Source: Patescibacteria group bacterium UBA7522
GTDB lineage: Bacteria > Patescibacteriota > CPR2 > UBA1875
DNA length: 19,416 bases
Direction: 5' to 3'
Assembly (NCBI GenBank): GCA_002476865.1
Contig: DLNA01000023.1
Location: 4,661 to 24,076 of the forward strand
The notes beneath the pieces are model-generated. The model saw only the letters and a program-made list of their open reading frames with translations, searched no databases and was not told where the DNA came from. A program made the translations under genes and the position numbers. Below, in pieces: positions 5,980 to 13,364 of this stretch; position 1 is the stretch's first letter; each line of letters opens with the position of its first letter.

Positions 5980-6402
5980 TTATTTTGTTTTGGGTTTAGT
6001 TATTTTAGGATCTGAGCCATAAAATGGCTGCGCAATTTCTTTAGGATTATTGAAATCCAAAAAGCCCTTTTTTTTAGTTTCATAAATTGGAATCCCTAAA
6101 GCGTATGCTAGACCATTAGCAAAAGAGATTCCTATTCGAAGTCCAGTAAAAGAACCCGGACCCGAAAAGATAACGATACCAGAAAGATCTCTTTGCAAAA
6201 TCCCAACATCTTTAAGAATTTCTAAATACTTTAAAGAAAGCGTCGCTGAGAGCTCTCTGTGAGCCCGCCATTTCGTTTCTTTAATAAGAGTCGGTTTTTT
6301 GTTTTTTGTGCTTAGATCGGTTGACAAAAGATAAACAGATATAACCGCCTCTTCGTTGGAAGTATCAATATAAAGAATATAAGATTTATTTTTTGATAAC
6401 AC
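5980..6402 (-). CDS. tsaB: Short-form TsaB, t6A modification protein
   Basis: TsaB is the ASKHA-fold partner of TsaD in making threonylcarbamoyladenosine on tRNAs that read ANN codons. The 140-residue product has the N-terminal lobe: YILYIDTSNEEAVISVY (about 8-24) and the signature GPGSFTGLRIGISFANGLAY (81-100). Canonical TsaB is about 220 residues, so most of the second lobe is missing, yet the C-terminus PFYGSDPKITKPK resembles the normal family end, which points to internal deletion and not truncation. The start is GTG (6400-6402), with AAAGGA seven bases upstream, overlapping the tsaE stop by 17 bases. Confidence 0.85.
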   Translation of the reverse strand: MLSKNKSYILYIDTSNEEAVISVYLLSTDLSTKNKKPTLIKETKWRAHRELSATLSLKYLEILKDVGILQRDLSGIVIFSGPGSFTGLRIGISFANGLAYALGIPIYETKKKGFLDFNNPKEIAQPFYGSDPKITKPKTK

Positions 6403-6805
6403 TTATCATCCTTTCTTGATCAGAAATCCAATTAAATTTAATTAGAGTGTATCTTGATGGCCAATAGCTTCTTGCTCTTTCGGCCCACTCTATAACAACC
6501 ACGCCATCCTTATCTGATATTGCCTCTTTTATTAGAAAGCCAATATCTTCATCAACTTCACCGTTTCGATAAAGGTCAAAGTGATAAAGTGACAACTTCT
6601 TGCCTTGGTAAATATTTTCGAAGTTAAAAGTGGGACTTGTCACCGGTTCTGCCACTCCAAGACCAGTCGCAAGACCCTTGGTAAAATGGGTTTTGCCTCC
6701 ACCAAGATCTCCAATCAAAAGAAAAACCTCACCTCCCTTTAAGGCGCTCCCGTATTTTTCTCCCAGTTTTTTTGTTTCTACATCTGATTGACTTATAAAA
6801 TTCAA
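6386..6805 (-). CDS. tsaE: TsaE, t6A synthesis ATPase
   Basis: The product has the Walker A motif GDLGGGKT, SPTFNFENIY, the HFDLYR strand and VVVIEWAER, all typical of TsaE, the P-loop protein that drives turnover of the TsaB-TsaD complex. I place the start at TTG (6803-6805), giving 139 residues that begin LNFISQSDVETKKLG, where the family normally starts. GGGAG (6813-6817) lies seven bases upstream. An open frame continues to a TTG at 6841, but that has no ribosome binding site. The first 77 bases overlap the 3' end of the lamin-tail gene in another frame, so the start signals lie inside that gene and translation is probably coupled. Confidence 0.9.
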   Translation of the reverse strand: MNFISQSDVETKKLGEKYGSALKGGEVFLLIGDLGGGKTHFTKGLATGLGVAEPVTSPTFNFENIYQGKKLSLYHFDLYRNGEVDEDIGFLIKEAISDKDGVVVIEWAERARSYWPSRYTLIKFNWISDQERMISVIKK

Positions 6806-7991
6806 AAATTTTCTCCCTATGGCTATAAAAAGTATAACCAAGAGCGATAATAATTACCACGACCAAAAAAGCCACCCCGATTAGTCGATCCTCTTTTGTG
6901 TAAAAATCTCCCTTCACTTCGCCGTTTTCAATTTGATGATAATCTAGCTTTTTGATACTACTTTCACCACCCTCCCTAGCTTCGTCGTCTTCGATTTTGG
7001 GACTTTTTATTATGTTTGCTTTACCCGGCGTTGGAACTTCCGTCCAAACCCATTTTCCACTGTTTTCATCCAAAGCATAACTCACGCCCTCTGAAGCTTT
7101 ACCACAATCATCCGGAGAACTATCTAAAACTTTTTTGTTTGGATCTAGAAATTGAATTCCGTCACCATCGTTATTTAAAGAGATTGGTGTTTTTGATGAA
7201 TAAAATGCTAAGTACTCGCTCTTTTCGATTGTTGTACCAATCGGGATTTTAAAATACTTTGGACTGCCCAAAATGTCAGCTAAATAAAAACCACCTATCT
7301 CAGCTTTTTTACCGATATTTTTTATTTCAATAAATTCATTCTCACTATCAGGCCCTTCGGGGTTTGGTAAAAATTCTGTCACGACTATCTTTACCGAACT
7401 TACACCTATACTTTTCGAGGGTTCGCTCTTATCTTGCTGGCCTTCTGAGTTTGTTTTTTTACTTTCGGTTAGGGGCGGTTTATAAAAAAGAAAAAAATCA
7501 TTTTTGTTATTATCAGTATCCTGACCATCATTTTTACGACGATATACCTCAAGTTCATTTGGGTTGGCGATCGGCTCCGATTCAAAGTCCAAAGCCAAAC
7601 CAAAGCCGACTTTATCGACTAAATTTTTTCCGTTGTCGGAGAAAAGCAAGATGGTGTTATCAGCCGCAATTGAGTTTGAGGTTGAATAGTTTAAATCGGC
7701 GCTACAAAGACAATTTTGATGAGCAATAATAATCGAAGCGCCCGGCTCAAGATATATCTGAGGAAAAGACGTTACTAAGTGAGAGATGTTCCCCGATGCT
7801 GTCTTTTTTGATAATCGCCAACCGAATAAATCAATATCTTTGTCACTATAATTTACAATTTCAACGTATTCGTCGGTGCTGCTTTCCCCAGCTATTCTGA
7901 AGGAGTTTATTACAACCCTGTTTTCACTTGCAAAAACAGGCAAAGATAAAGATCTGATTAATAAAGATGTGATGATTAAAAATCTAAACAT
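6729..7991 (-). CDS. Secreted membrane-anchored protein with two lamin-tail domains
   Basis: The 420-residue product has an N-terminal signal peptide (about 1-22, ending VFA-S-E), a first lamin-tail domain (about 25-150, with EYVEIVNYS and LFGWRL), a polar linker, a second lamin-tail domain (about 198-326, with NEFIEIKNIG and the family-ending TPGKAN), a membrane span (about 370-387) and a basic cytoplasmic tail. Bacterial lamin-tail domains are Ig-like folds found on secreted and surface proteins; the ligand here is unknown. Placement beside tsaE-tsaB is frequent in candidate-phyla genomes, as far as I recall. The ATG has no Shine-Dalgarno sequence, but a TATAAT box ends exactly six bases before it. 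Confidence 0.85.
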   Translation of the reverse strand: MFRFLIITSLLIRSLSLPVFASENRVVINSFRIAGESSTDEYVEIVNYSDKDIDLFGWRLSKKTASGNISHLVTSFPQIYLEPGASIIIAHQNCLCSADLNYSTSNSIAADNTILLFSDNGKNLVDKVGFGLALDFESEPIANPNELEVYRRKNDGQDTDNNKNDFFLFYKPPLTESKKTNSEGQQDKSEPSKSIGVSSVKIVVTEFLPNPEGPDSENEFIEIKNIGKKAEIGGFYLADILGSPKYFKIPIGTTIEKSEYLAFYSSKTPISLNNDGDGIQFLDPNKKVLDSSPDDCGKASEGVSYALDENSGKWVWTEVPTPGKANIIKSPKIEDDEAREGGESSIKKLDYHQIENGEVKGDFYTKEDRLIGVAFLVVVIIIALGYTFYSHREKIFEFYKSIRCRNKKTGRKIRERLKGR

Positions 7992-7997
7992 AAGCTA

Positions 7998-8014
7998 ATT
8001 ATAATACTTATGAA
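7998..8014 (-). promoter_or_regulatory. -10 box for a leaderless lamin-tail mRNA
   Basis: On the minus strand a perfect TATAAT (7998-8003) is followed by six bases and then the ATG (A at 7991). A start seven bases after the -10 box falls on the A of ATG. A TTTACT sequence 16 bases upstream is a plausible -35 element. It lies between queA and the lamin-tail gene. Confidence 0.6.
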
Positions 8015-8036
8015 TAAAAAGTAAAGCCACCATCCC

Positions 8037-9047
8037 CTAAAAAATAATCATTCCATCGCCATAAGAAAAAAATCGATAGTTCTTTTTTACTGCCTCTTGA
8101 TATGCCCCCTTCATTAAATCCTGACCCCCAAAAGCATAGACCAGGGCCAGGAGTGTCGACCTTGGAGTATGAAAATTAGTAATCAAACCGTCAATAATTT
8201 TAAATTGATATCCAGGATAAATATAAATATCCGTGAAGGACTTTGTTGGCTTCAATTTTCCACTGATTGTAGCCGATTCCAATGCTCGAAGAGAGGTTGT
8301 CCCACAGGCAATAATTCTTCGACCTTCTTTTTTCGCCGAATTTATTAAATCGGCCGTTTTTTTATCAATCTCAAAATATTCTGAATGAATTTGATGGTCC
8401 TCCACCCTTTCGTTTTTAATTGACAAAAAGGTTCCTAGTCCGACATGAAGCGTCACGTAAACAATATTGACGCCTTTTTGATTAATTTTTTTTAATAGTT
8501 TTTTACTAAAATGAAGGCCAGCCGTTGGAGCCGCTGCCGATCCCAGAGTGTCAGCAAAAATGTTTTGATATTCTACTTTGTCTTTTGGGGTCGCCTTTCT
8601 TTTTATATATGGCGGAAGAGGCATCTCTCCATGCTTGTCAAGATATTTTAAAACAGATTCCTTATTCAGATTGACGCTAATTTGACATTGATCACCCTTC
8701 TTAATAATTCCCTTGAATTTACTGTTAAATTTTACCCTTTCGCCATCTCTCGTTCTTCCACCAATCATTATGGACCATGTTTTTGGCGATTCTTCGCGCA
8801 AAAATAATATTTCAATTTTTTTACCAGATTTGGTTTTGGCAAAAGCCCTCGCCGGAAAAACTTTCGATCTATTGAAAACTAAAACGTCACCGCCCTTAAA
8901 GTACTTATCGATGTCAAAAAAAAATGAATCCTCAATTTTTTTTATATTTTTTTTGACTACCATCAATCGAGCCGACTCTCTTGGATAAGCCGGTTCTTTT
9001 GCTATTAATCTTTTAGGAATTTTTATTTCTAGATCGTCGGTTTTCAT
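8037..9047 (-). CDS. queA: QueA, tRNA preQ1(34) ribosyltransferase-isomerase
   Basis: QueA uses S-adenosylmethionine as ribosyl donor to turn preQ1 in position 34 of GUN-anticodon tRNAs into epoxyqueuosine. Family motifs are intact: GEMPLPPYI (140-148), AAPTAGLHF (172-180), LHVGLGTF (200-207), HSEYF (221-225), GTTSLRALE (249-257), TNFHTP (290-295) and the C-terminal FFSYGDGMIIF. I start at ATG 9045-9047, giving 336 residues that begin MKTDDLEIKIP as in the family. The open frame continues upstream to TTG at 9080, but that would translate the TATAAT promoter box. The ATG has no Shine-Dalgarno sequence. QueH, the next enzyme, is at 18756-19334. Confidence 0.95.
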   Translation of the reverse strand: MKTDDLEIKIPKRLIAKEPAYPRESARLMVVKKNIKKIEDSFFFDIDKYFKGGDVLVFNRSKVFPARAFAKTKSGKKIEILFLREESPKTWSIMIGGRTRDGERVKFNSKFKGIIKKGDQCQISVNLNKESVLKYLDKHGEMPLPPYIKRKATPKDKVEYQNIFADTLGSAAAPTAGLHFSKKLLKKINQKGVNIVYVTLHVGLGTFLSIKNERVEDHQIHSEYFEIDKKTADLINSAKKEGRRIIACGTTSLRALESATISGKLKPTKSFTDIYIYPGYQFKIIDGLITNFHTPRSTLLALVYAFGGQDLMKGAYQEAVKKNYRFFSYGDGMIIF

Positions 9048-9053
9048 AAAAAT

Positions 9054-9080
9054 ATTATAGCGGATTGTCTGGCTAGGCAA
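9054..9080 (-). promoter_or_regulatory. -10 box for a leaderless queA mRNA
   Basis: On the minus strand TATAAT (9054-9059) lies exactly six bases before the queA ATG (A at 9047), the same geometry as the lamin-tail gene. A TTGCCT hexamer (9075-9080) lies 15 bases upstream, a short spacer. No ribosome binding site exists between the box and the ATG. Confidence 0.6.
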
Positions 9081-9155
9081 AAAAAAATAAAGTATACTGT
9101 TATTAGCCGTCAGGTCTTAAAACATAATTTACAAAAATATACACGGGGGGGTATT

Positions 9156-11126
9156 TTGTTAAAACTAAAGCCGGAAGAGCTAAAGCGACTAATCATTGAA
9201 AATAACTTCGCAAGTGACAAAAAAGTTGACGAAGCGCTCAAAAAGTCAGAGAGTGAAAAAAAATCTCTACAAGATTTTCTAATTGATAATAAAATAATAT
9301 CCGAAAAAGAGCTAGTAACGCTTTACGGTCAGGCAAATAACATACCCTTCATAGATCTCTCAACAGTCGAGATAAAAAAAGAACATCTTTCTCAACTACC
9401 AGAAAAAATTTCCAGACGTTATCAAGCGATTGTCTTTGGCGAAGAAGAAGACGGCTCTCTTAAGCTGGCGATGGCCGACCCCCTGGACATTCAGGCGGTT
9501 CAGTTTATCGAAAAAGAGCTAGGATATCAAACCAAGCTTTACATTTCTACATCTTCCGACATCTTGAACTCTTTGGATCTCTACAAAGAAGGGCTCTCAA
9601 ACGAAATATCCAAAGTAATCGCCGAATCAGAAGAGATATCAATCGAAGAAAATGAGCTCAAGGAGAATGCTAGCGCCGAAAACGTACAAGAGATCGTCCA
9701 GGAAGCCCCGATATCAAAAGCGCTAAATATTATTTTGGAATATGCCATAAAATCAAGAGCATCAGACATCCATCTTGAGCCAAGAGAGGCCTTTATCCAG
9801 GTTCGCTTTAGAATTGATGGGGTTCTGCAAGACACCATGACTCTTCCCAAAAATGTTTTATCGGCAATCGTTACAAGAATAAAGATTCTTTCAAACCTTA
9901 GGATTGACGAACATCGAGTCCCTCAAGACGGAAGAATCAAAATTAAAGTCGGGCCAAAGGTCATATCAATTCGTGTCTCTACTCTTCCTGTTGTTGACGG
10001 CGAAAAGGTGGTGATGCGTCTTTTGGACGAATCGAATAAAGCACCGACACTTGAAGAGTTGGGATTTTCCGGCACCGCCCTTTTAGGAATCAAAAGAGCC
10101 CTAACCAAACCGCATGGAATGCTACTTGTTACCGGTCCCACCGGTTCGGGAAAATCTACTACTCTTTATTCTGCGCTCTCGATGCTAAATTCAATTGAGG
10201 TTAATATTTCAACTGTTGAAGACCCGATTGAATACAGAATGCCAGGCGTTAATCAAACCCAAGTTAATACAAAAACAGGCATGACTTTCGCTTCCGGTCT
10301 TAGAGCCCTCTTAAGACAAGATCCTGATATTATAATGGTTGGGGAGATTCGTGATACCGAAACAGCCGAGATGGCTGTTCATGCGGCGCTAACTGGTCAT
10401 ACAGTGCTCTCAACTCTTCATACAAATAATGCTGCTGGCTGTCTACCTCGACTTTTAGATATGGAGGTTGAACCGTTTCTTATCTCTTCGACCGTAAATG
10501 CCGTTATTGGTCAACGATTAGTTCGTCGACTCTGTAATGAATGTAAAGAGGCCTATGTTGTTCCCACGGAACAAATCGAAGAAATAATAAAAACCTTTGC
10601 GCTTGATCGAAAATTTTTAACAACCAATCCATCAAAAGAGGTTTTTGCCGCGGTTGAAAAAGCAACAGAATCAAAAACAATCTCTGAAAAAATTATTGAT
10701 GCACCAAAGGGCCTTGAGAATAAGGGTTCGATTCTAGACAGAATCGCATCAGACCCCTCGATCCTCAAAAGATCTCTCCAGGAAGCCGAAGAGAGCGAAG
10801 CAAAAACTTTAAGAGAAGCGATATTTATCTCCCAGACAGATGGAAATAAAAACCCAAAGACAAAGAATTCTTTGTCTTTAACACTTTTTCGAGCCAAAGG
10901 TTGCCCCAAGTGTCAGAATAGCGGCTATAACGGCCGAGTCGGCATTTATGAAGTTTTAGAGATGACAGAAAAAATCGGAGAGATGATTGTACAGAGAGCC
11001 ACCTCCGATTCAATTGAAAGAGAAGCGATAGAAAATGGCATGGTAACAATGGCCCAGGATGGGTTTATAAAATCACTTATCGGGGTAACTACTATAGAAG
11101 AAATCCTAAGGGTAACAAGGGAGTAA
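9156..11126 (+). CDS. pilB: PilB, type IV pilus assembly ATPase
   Basis: The 656-residue product has an MshEN-type N-terminal domain (about 5-145) and the hexameric secretion ATPase core: SDIHLEPR (203-210), Walker A GPTGSGKST (327-335), Asp box STVEDPIEY (352-360), Walker B DIIMVGE (391-397) and His box with H415 and H422. It powers pilus extension from the cytoplasmic face. The zinc-binding cysteines are C460/C463 and C583/C586; the two pairs are separated by about 119 residues of charged, Lys/Glu/Ser-rich sequence, far longer than the few tens of residues usual for the family. The start is TTG at 9156 behind a run of seven G. It is the first gene of the pilus locus, divergent from queA; pilC follows after three bases. 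Confidence 0.96.
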   Translation: MLKLKPEELKRLIIENNFASDKKVDEALKKSESEKKSLQDFLIDNKIISEKELVTLYGQANNIPFIDLSTVEIKKEHLSQLPEKISRRYQAIVFGEEEDGSLKLAMADPLDIQAVQFIEKELGYQTKLYISTSSDILNSLDLYKEGLSNEISKVIAESEEISIEENELKENASAENVQEIVQEAPISKALNIILEYAIKSRASDIHLEPREAFIQVRFRIDGVLQDTMTLPKNVLSAIVTRIKILSNLRIDEHRVPQDGRIKIKVGPKVISIRVSTLPVVDGEKVVMRLLDESNKAPTLEELGFSGTALLGIKRALTKPHGMLLVTGPTGSGKSTTLYSALSMLNSIEVNISTVEDPIEYRMPGVNQTQVNTKTGMTFASGLRALLRQDPDIIMVGEIRDTETAEMAVHAALTGHTVLSTLHTNNAAGCLPRLLDMEVEPFLISSTVNAVIGQRLVRRLCNECKEAYVVPTEQIEEIIKTFALDRKFLTTNPSKEVFAAVEKATESKTISEKIIDAPKGLENKGSILDRIASDPSILKRSLQEAEESEAKTLREAIFISQTDGNKNPKTKNSLSLTLFRAKGCPKCQNSGYNGRVGIYEVLEMTEKIGEMIVQRATSDSIEREAIENGMVTMAQDGFIKSLIGVTTIEEILRVTRE

Positions 11127-11129
11127 AAT

Positions 11130-12335
11130 ATGCCAAATTTTTCCTATATTGCTAAAAATGAAAAGGGAGAGATTAAGAGGGGTCAAACCGAAGCAACCGA
11201 TAAAGACGCCTTAATCGAATCTCTTACAAAACAAAAGCTAGCGGTCGTTAACGTAAAAGAAACCAAAAATAATCTTTTTAAAAAAAGTGCCGGCTTTGGG
11301 TTTGTCTCTTCAACCGAAAAGGTTATGTTCTCAAAAGAGCTTGCTACTATGGTTAGTGCTGGAATACCAATAGCACAGGCCGTTCACATACTAGAAGAAC
11401 AATCAGTAAATAAAATCATGAAAAAAGCAACAGCAGAGATTGCTCAAGATATCGAGGCCGGGATCTCTCTTTCAGCCGCAATGGAAAAACATGGAAATAT
11501 TTTTAGTTCTTTATACACTAATATGGTTAAGGCAGGCGAAGTCGGTGGAATGCTGGACGAAACCCTAGAAAAAATGGCCGATGAGATTGAAAAAGAGCAC
11601 GAATTGGTAGCAAGCGTTCGTGGAGCAATGGCCTATCCTTCTGTTATTTTAGTTGCCATTGTCGGCGTTGTAATCTATCTTTTAACAAGCATTGTTCCTC
11701 AAATCTCTGCTGTTTTTACTGAGCTCGGTAGTGAGCTACCCGCCTCGACTAGGTTCTTGATTTTTATCTCTGACGCTGTCAGGACACACGGACTCTTGAT
11801 TGTGACTCTTTTTTTGGGGGCTTTCTTTGGTCTTCGTTTTTTAATAAAGAATAATCTTAAGGCAAGGTACGCCTGGCACAACTTATTAATGAAGGCGCCC
11901 GTAATTGGTAAATTCATTAAAAAAATTAATATTACCCGCTTTACAAGAACGCTCGGATCGCTCCTTTCCTCAGGTGTTGCCATACTTGAGGCAATTGACG
12001 TTTCGGCTAATGTTTTAAAAAACGAGGTCTTTAGAAAAGAGATTAAAGAGACGGCCGCCAAAATAAAGGATGGCTCAACAGTTGCTGACCCGCTCAGAAA
12101 TTCGAAAGTTTTTCCAGTAATGGTCTCTCAAATGATTGCGGTCGGAGAAGACACCGGAACACTTGATAAAATTCTTATGAAGCTCACAAACTTTTATCAA
12201 AAAGAGGTTGACCATACAGTTAAAAATCTTTCTAGCCTCCTTGAGCCGATTATGATGATTATCATCGGAGCAGGCGCTGGTTTTGTGGTAATTTCAATCA
12301 TAACTCCAATCTATAGTATGACGACCTTATTTTAA
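11130..12335 (+). CDS. pilC: PilC, type IV pilus inner-membrane platform protein
   Basis: At 401 residues this is the usual length. The start MPNFSYIAKNEKGEIKRGQ is typical, followed by two T2SSF repeats (about 65-190 and 270-395) and membrane spans near 167-190, 222-240 and 370-398. The KAGEVGGML and VGEDTGTL motifs, one in each repeat, are family signatures. PilC connects PilB to the growing pilus. AAGGGAG precedes the ATG, three bases after the pilB stop, so the two genes form one operon. Confidence 0.96.
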   Translation: MPNFSYIAKNEKGEIKRGQTEATDKDALIESLTKQKLAVVNVKETKNNLFKKSAGFGFVSSTEKVMFSKELATMVSAGIPIAQAVHILEEQSVNKIMKKATAEIAQDIEAGISLSAAMEKHGNIFSSLYTNMVKAGEVGGMLDETLEKMADEIEKEHELVASVRGAMAYPSVILVAIVGVVIYLLTSIVPQISAVFTELGSELPASTRFLIFISDAVRTHGLLIVTLFLGAFFGLRFLIKNNLKARYAWHNLLMKAPVIGKFIKKINITRFTRTLGSLLSSGVAILEAIDVSANVLKNEVFRKEIKETAAKIKDGSTVADPLRNSKVFPVMVSQMIAVGEDTGTLDKILMKLTNFYQKEVDHTVKNLSSLLEPIMMIIIGAGAGFVVISIITPIYSMTTLF

Positions 12336-12360
12336 TTAAAAAGATTTCCTTTTTAACTTT
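12336..12360 (+). terminator. Weak hairpin after pilC
   Basis: TTAAAAAG (12336-12343) pairs with CTTTTTAA (12349-12356) around a five-base loop, followed by a T-rich tract. The stem is AT-rich, so termination is probably partial. Confidence 0.4.
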
Positions 12361-12374
12361 TATCTTTTTACGGC

Positions 12375-12402
12375 TTGACAATGAAAATCAGGATTTTAAA
12401 AT
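12375..12402 (+). promoter_or_regulatory. Major pilin promoter
   Basis: A perfect TTGACA (12375-12380) and TAAAAT (12397-12402) are separated by 16 bases. This is the best promoter in the window and fits a highly expressed pilin. The predicted start near 12409 gives a leader of about 75 bases. Confidence 0.65.
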
Positions 12403-12428
12403 ACTATTATAGATAGTATGTATCAGAA

Positions 12429-12461
12429 ATTTTTAATTTCGATATATACGAATTTAAAAAT
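12429..12461 (+). promoter_or_regulatory. AU-rich stem-loop in the pilin mRNA leader
   Basis: ATTTTTAATTTCG (12429-12441) pairs with CGAATTTAAAAAT (12449-12461) with one mismatch, around a seven-base loop. It ends about ten bases before the strong ribosome binding site AAAGGGGGTG. A 5' stem-loop here may protect the mRNA. Confidence 0.45.
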
Positions 12462-12484
12462 CAATAAAAGAAAGGGGGTGAAAT

Positions 12485-12844
12485 ATGAAAAAGAAGGGCT
12501 TTACTCTTATTGAGCTTTTAATCGTTATTATAATCATCGGCATCTTGGCCGTGATTGTAGTCGGATTGGTGGCCACCAATGCGAGAGATCGAGCCGCTGA
12601 CGCAGCCGCTAAAGCTGACCTAAGAGAGATCCAGACAGCTCTTGAGCTTTATAATGTTGAGAACGGCGAATACCCAGCCGATCTCTCAACAATTACTGTT
12701 TCAGGAGACGTAACTATCGGTGATTACTCACCAGGATACACTAACACAGGCGACTGCTATACGCTAACCTACACTTTAGCAAACGAAAATGACAGTGGTC
12801 CAAACATCGAAAATGGTGTTTACACTCTTGTTTGTAAGCAGTAG
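12485..12844 (+). CDS. pilA: Major type IV pilin (class III signal peptide)
   Basis: The 119-residue product has the short leader MKKKG, cleaved before F6, then FTLIELLIVIIIIGILAVI with the conserved E at mature position 5, and a long hydrophobic helix. The globular part has the ALELYNVENGEYP motif of small bacterial pilins/pseudopilins and two cysteines (C91, C117) that could form the C-terminal disulfide loop. I call it the major pilin because of its own strong promoter, the near-ideal AAAGGGGGTG site five bases before the ATG, and a dedicated terminator; a type II secretion GspG-like role is an alternative, but PilM-N-O downstream favours a pilus. Confidence 0.9.
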   Translation: MKKKGFTLIELLIVIIIIGILAVIVVGLVATNARDRAADAAAKADLREIQTALELYNVENGEYPADLSTITVSGDVTIGDYSPGYTNTGDCYTLTYTLANENDSGPNIENGVYTLVCKQ

Positions 12845-12858
12845 TTTAGAAGATCCTT

Positions 12859-12894
12859 AAAACAAAATCCCTCAGAAATGAGGGTTTTTGTTTT
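12859..12894 (+). terminator. Intrinsic terminator after the major pilin
   Basis: AAAACAAAATCCCTCA (12859-12874) and TGAGGGTTTTTGTTTT (12879-12894) pair over 15 of 16 positions around a GAAA tetraloop, ending in a T tract. It starts 15 bases past the pilin stop and separates the pilin transcript from the minor pilins. Confidence 0.88.
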
Positions 12895-12908
12895 GGTTGA
12901 ATTTCTAT

Positions 12909-12914
12909 TATAAT
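12909..12914 (+). promoter_or_regulatory. -10 box before the minor pilin operon
   Basis: A perfect TATAAT lies just past the pilin terminator. The -35 region is poor (TTTTGT at a 17-base spacing). A start near 12921 would leave a very short leader holding AGGAGGG. Confidence 0.4.
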
Positions 12915-12938
12915 TTAGAGGCAGGAGGGTTTTAAAAA

Positions 12939-13364
12939 ATTTACAAATATTTTTGTAGCTCAAGATTTAAAAACAAAATCTTAAAGAGGAAAACGGGCTT
13001 TACCATTATGGAGATCGTTATAATCTTGTTTGTGGTCGGAATAATGATATCCGGAATTATTCCTCTTTTTTTAAATGTTATTACTGTCAACAAAAGTGCT
13101 GCTTATTACTCAACCGCTTACAAAAAAGCGGACTCAATAATTGAAGATTCCAGGGCCAAGCCCTTTGATGAAATTATTAGCATTGAATCGTTTAATATTC
13201 CCGATCTTCCCAGTGGAGTAGGAAAGATTGAAATAACCGAAGAGTCAGGCGGCACGGCTAATAATCGTCTTAAAATGGTTGAGCTAACAATTAGGTGGGA
13301 CTTTAGATCACCTCAAGAGATAAAAATCGCCACCTATATAACAAGCGGGGGCATCGGAAGATGA
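12939..13364 (+). CDS. Minor prepilin, GspI/PilV-like, with apparent ATT start
   Basis: The first ATG (13008) would encode MEIVIILFVV, which lacks a signal peptide. In the same frame directly upstream lies KRKTG-FTI, so the true protein contains the class III cleavage site G|FTIMEIV with Glu at mature position 5. The frame is open back to a TAA at 12933 and contains no ATG, GTG or TTG. The strong AGGAGGG (12923-12929) is unused by any other gene and stands nine bases before ATT (12939), which I propose as the start, giving 141 residues. ATC at 12978 is the other option but has no binding site. The body is a small pseudopilin with a 20-residue hydrophobic helix. Its stop overlaps the next gene's ATG (ATGA). 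Confidence 0.75.
   Translation: MYKYFCSSRFKNKILKRKTGFTIMEIVIILFVVGIMISGIIPLFLNVITVNKSAAYYSTAYKKADSIIEDSRAKPFDEIISIESFNIPDLPSGVGKIEITEESGGTANNRLKMVELTIRWDFRSPQEIKIATYITSGGIGR

Noticed and set aside
6806..6841. Longer TsaE from a TTG at 6841
   Set aside because: There is no ribosome binding site there and the extra 12 residues precede the normal family start; the TTG at 6805 has GGGAG.
9048..9080. Eleven-residue N-terminal extension of QueA from a TTG
   Set aside because: It would translate the TATAAT promoter box, has no ribosome binding site, and family members begin at the internal Met.
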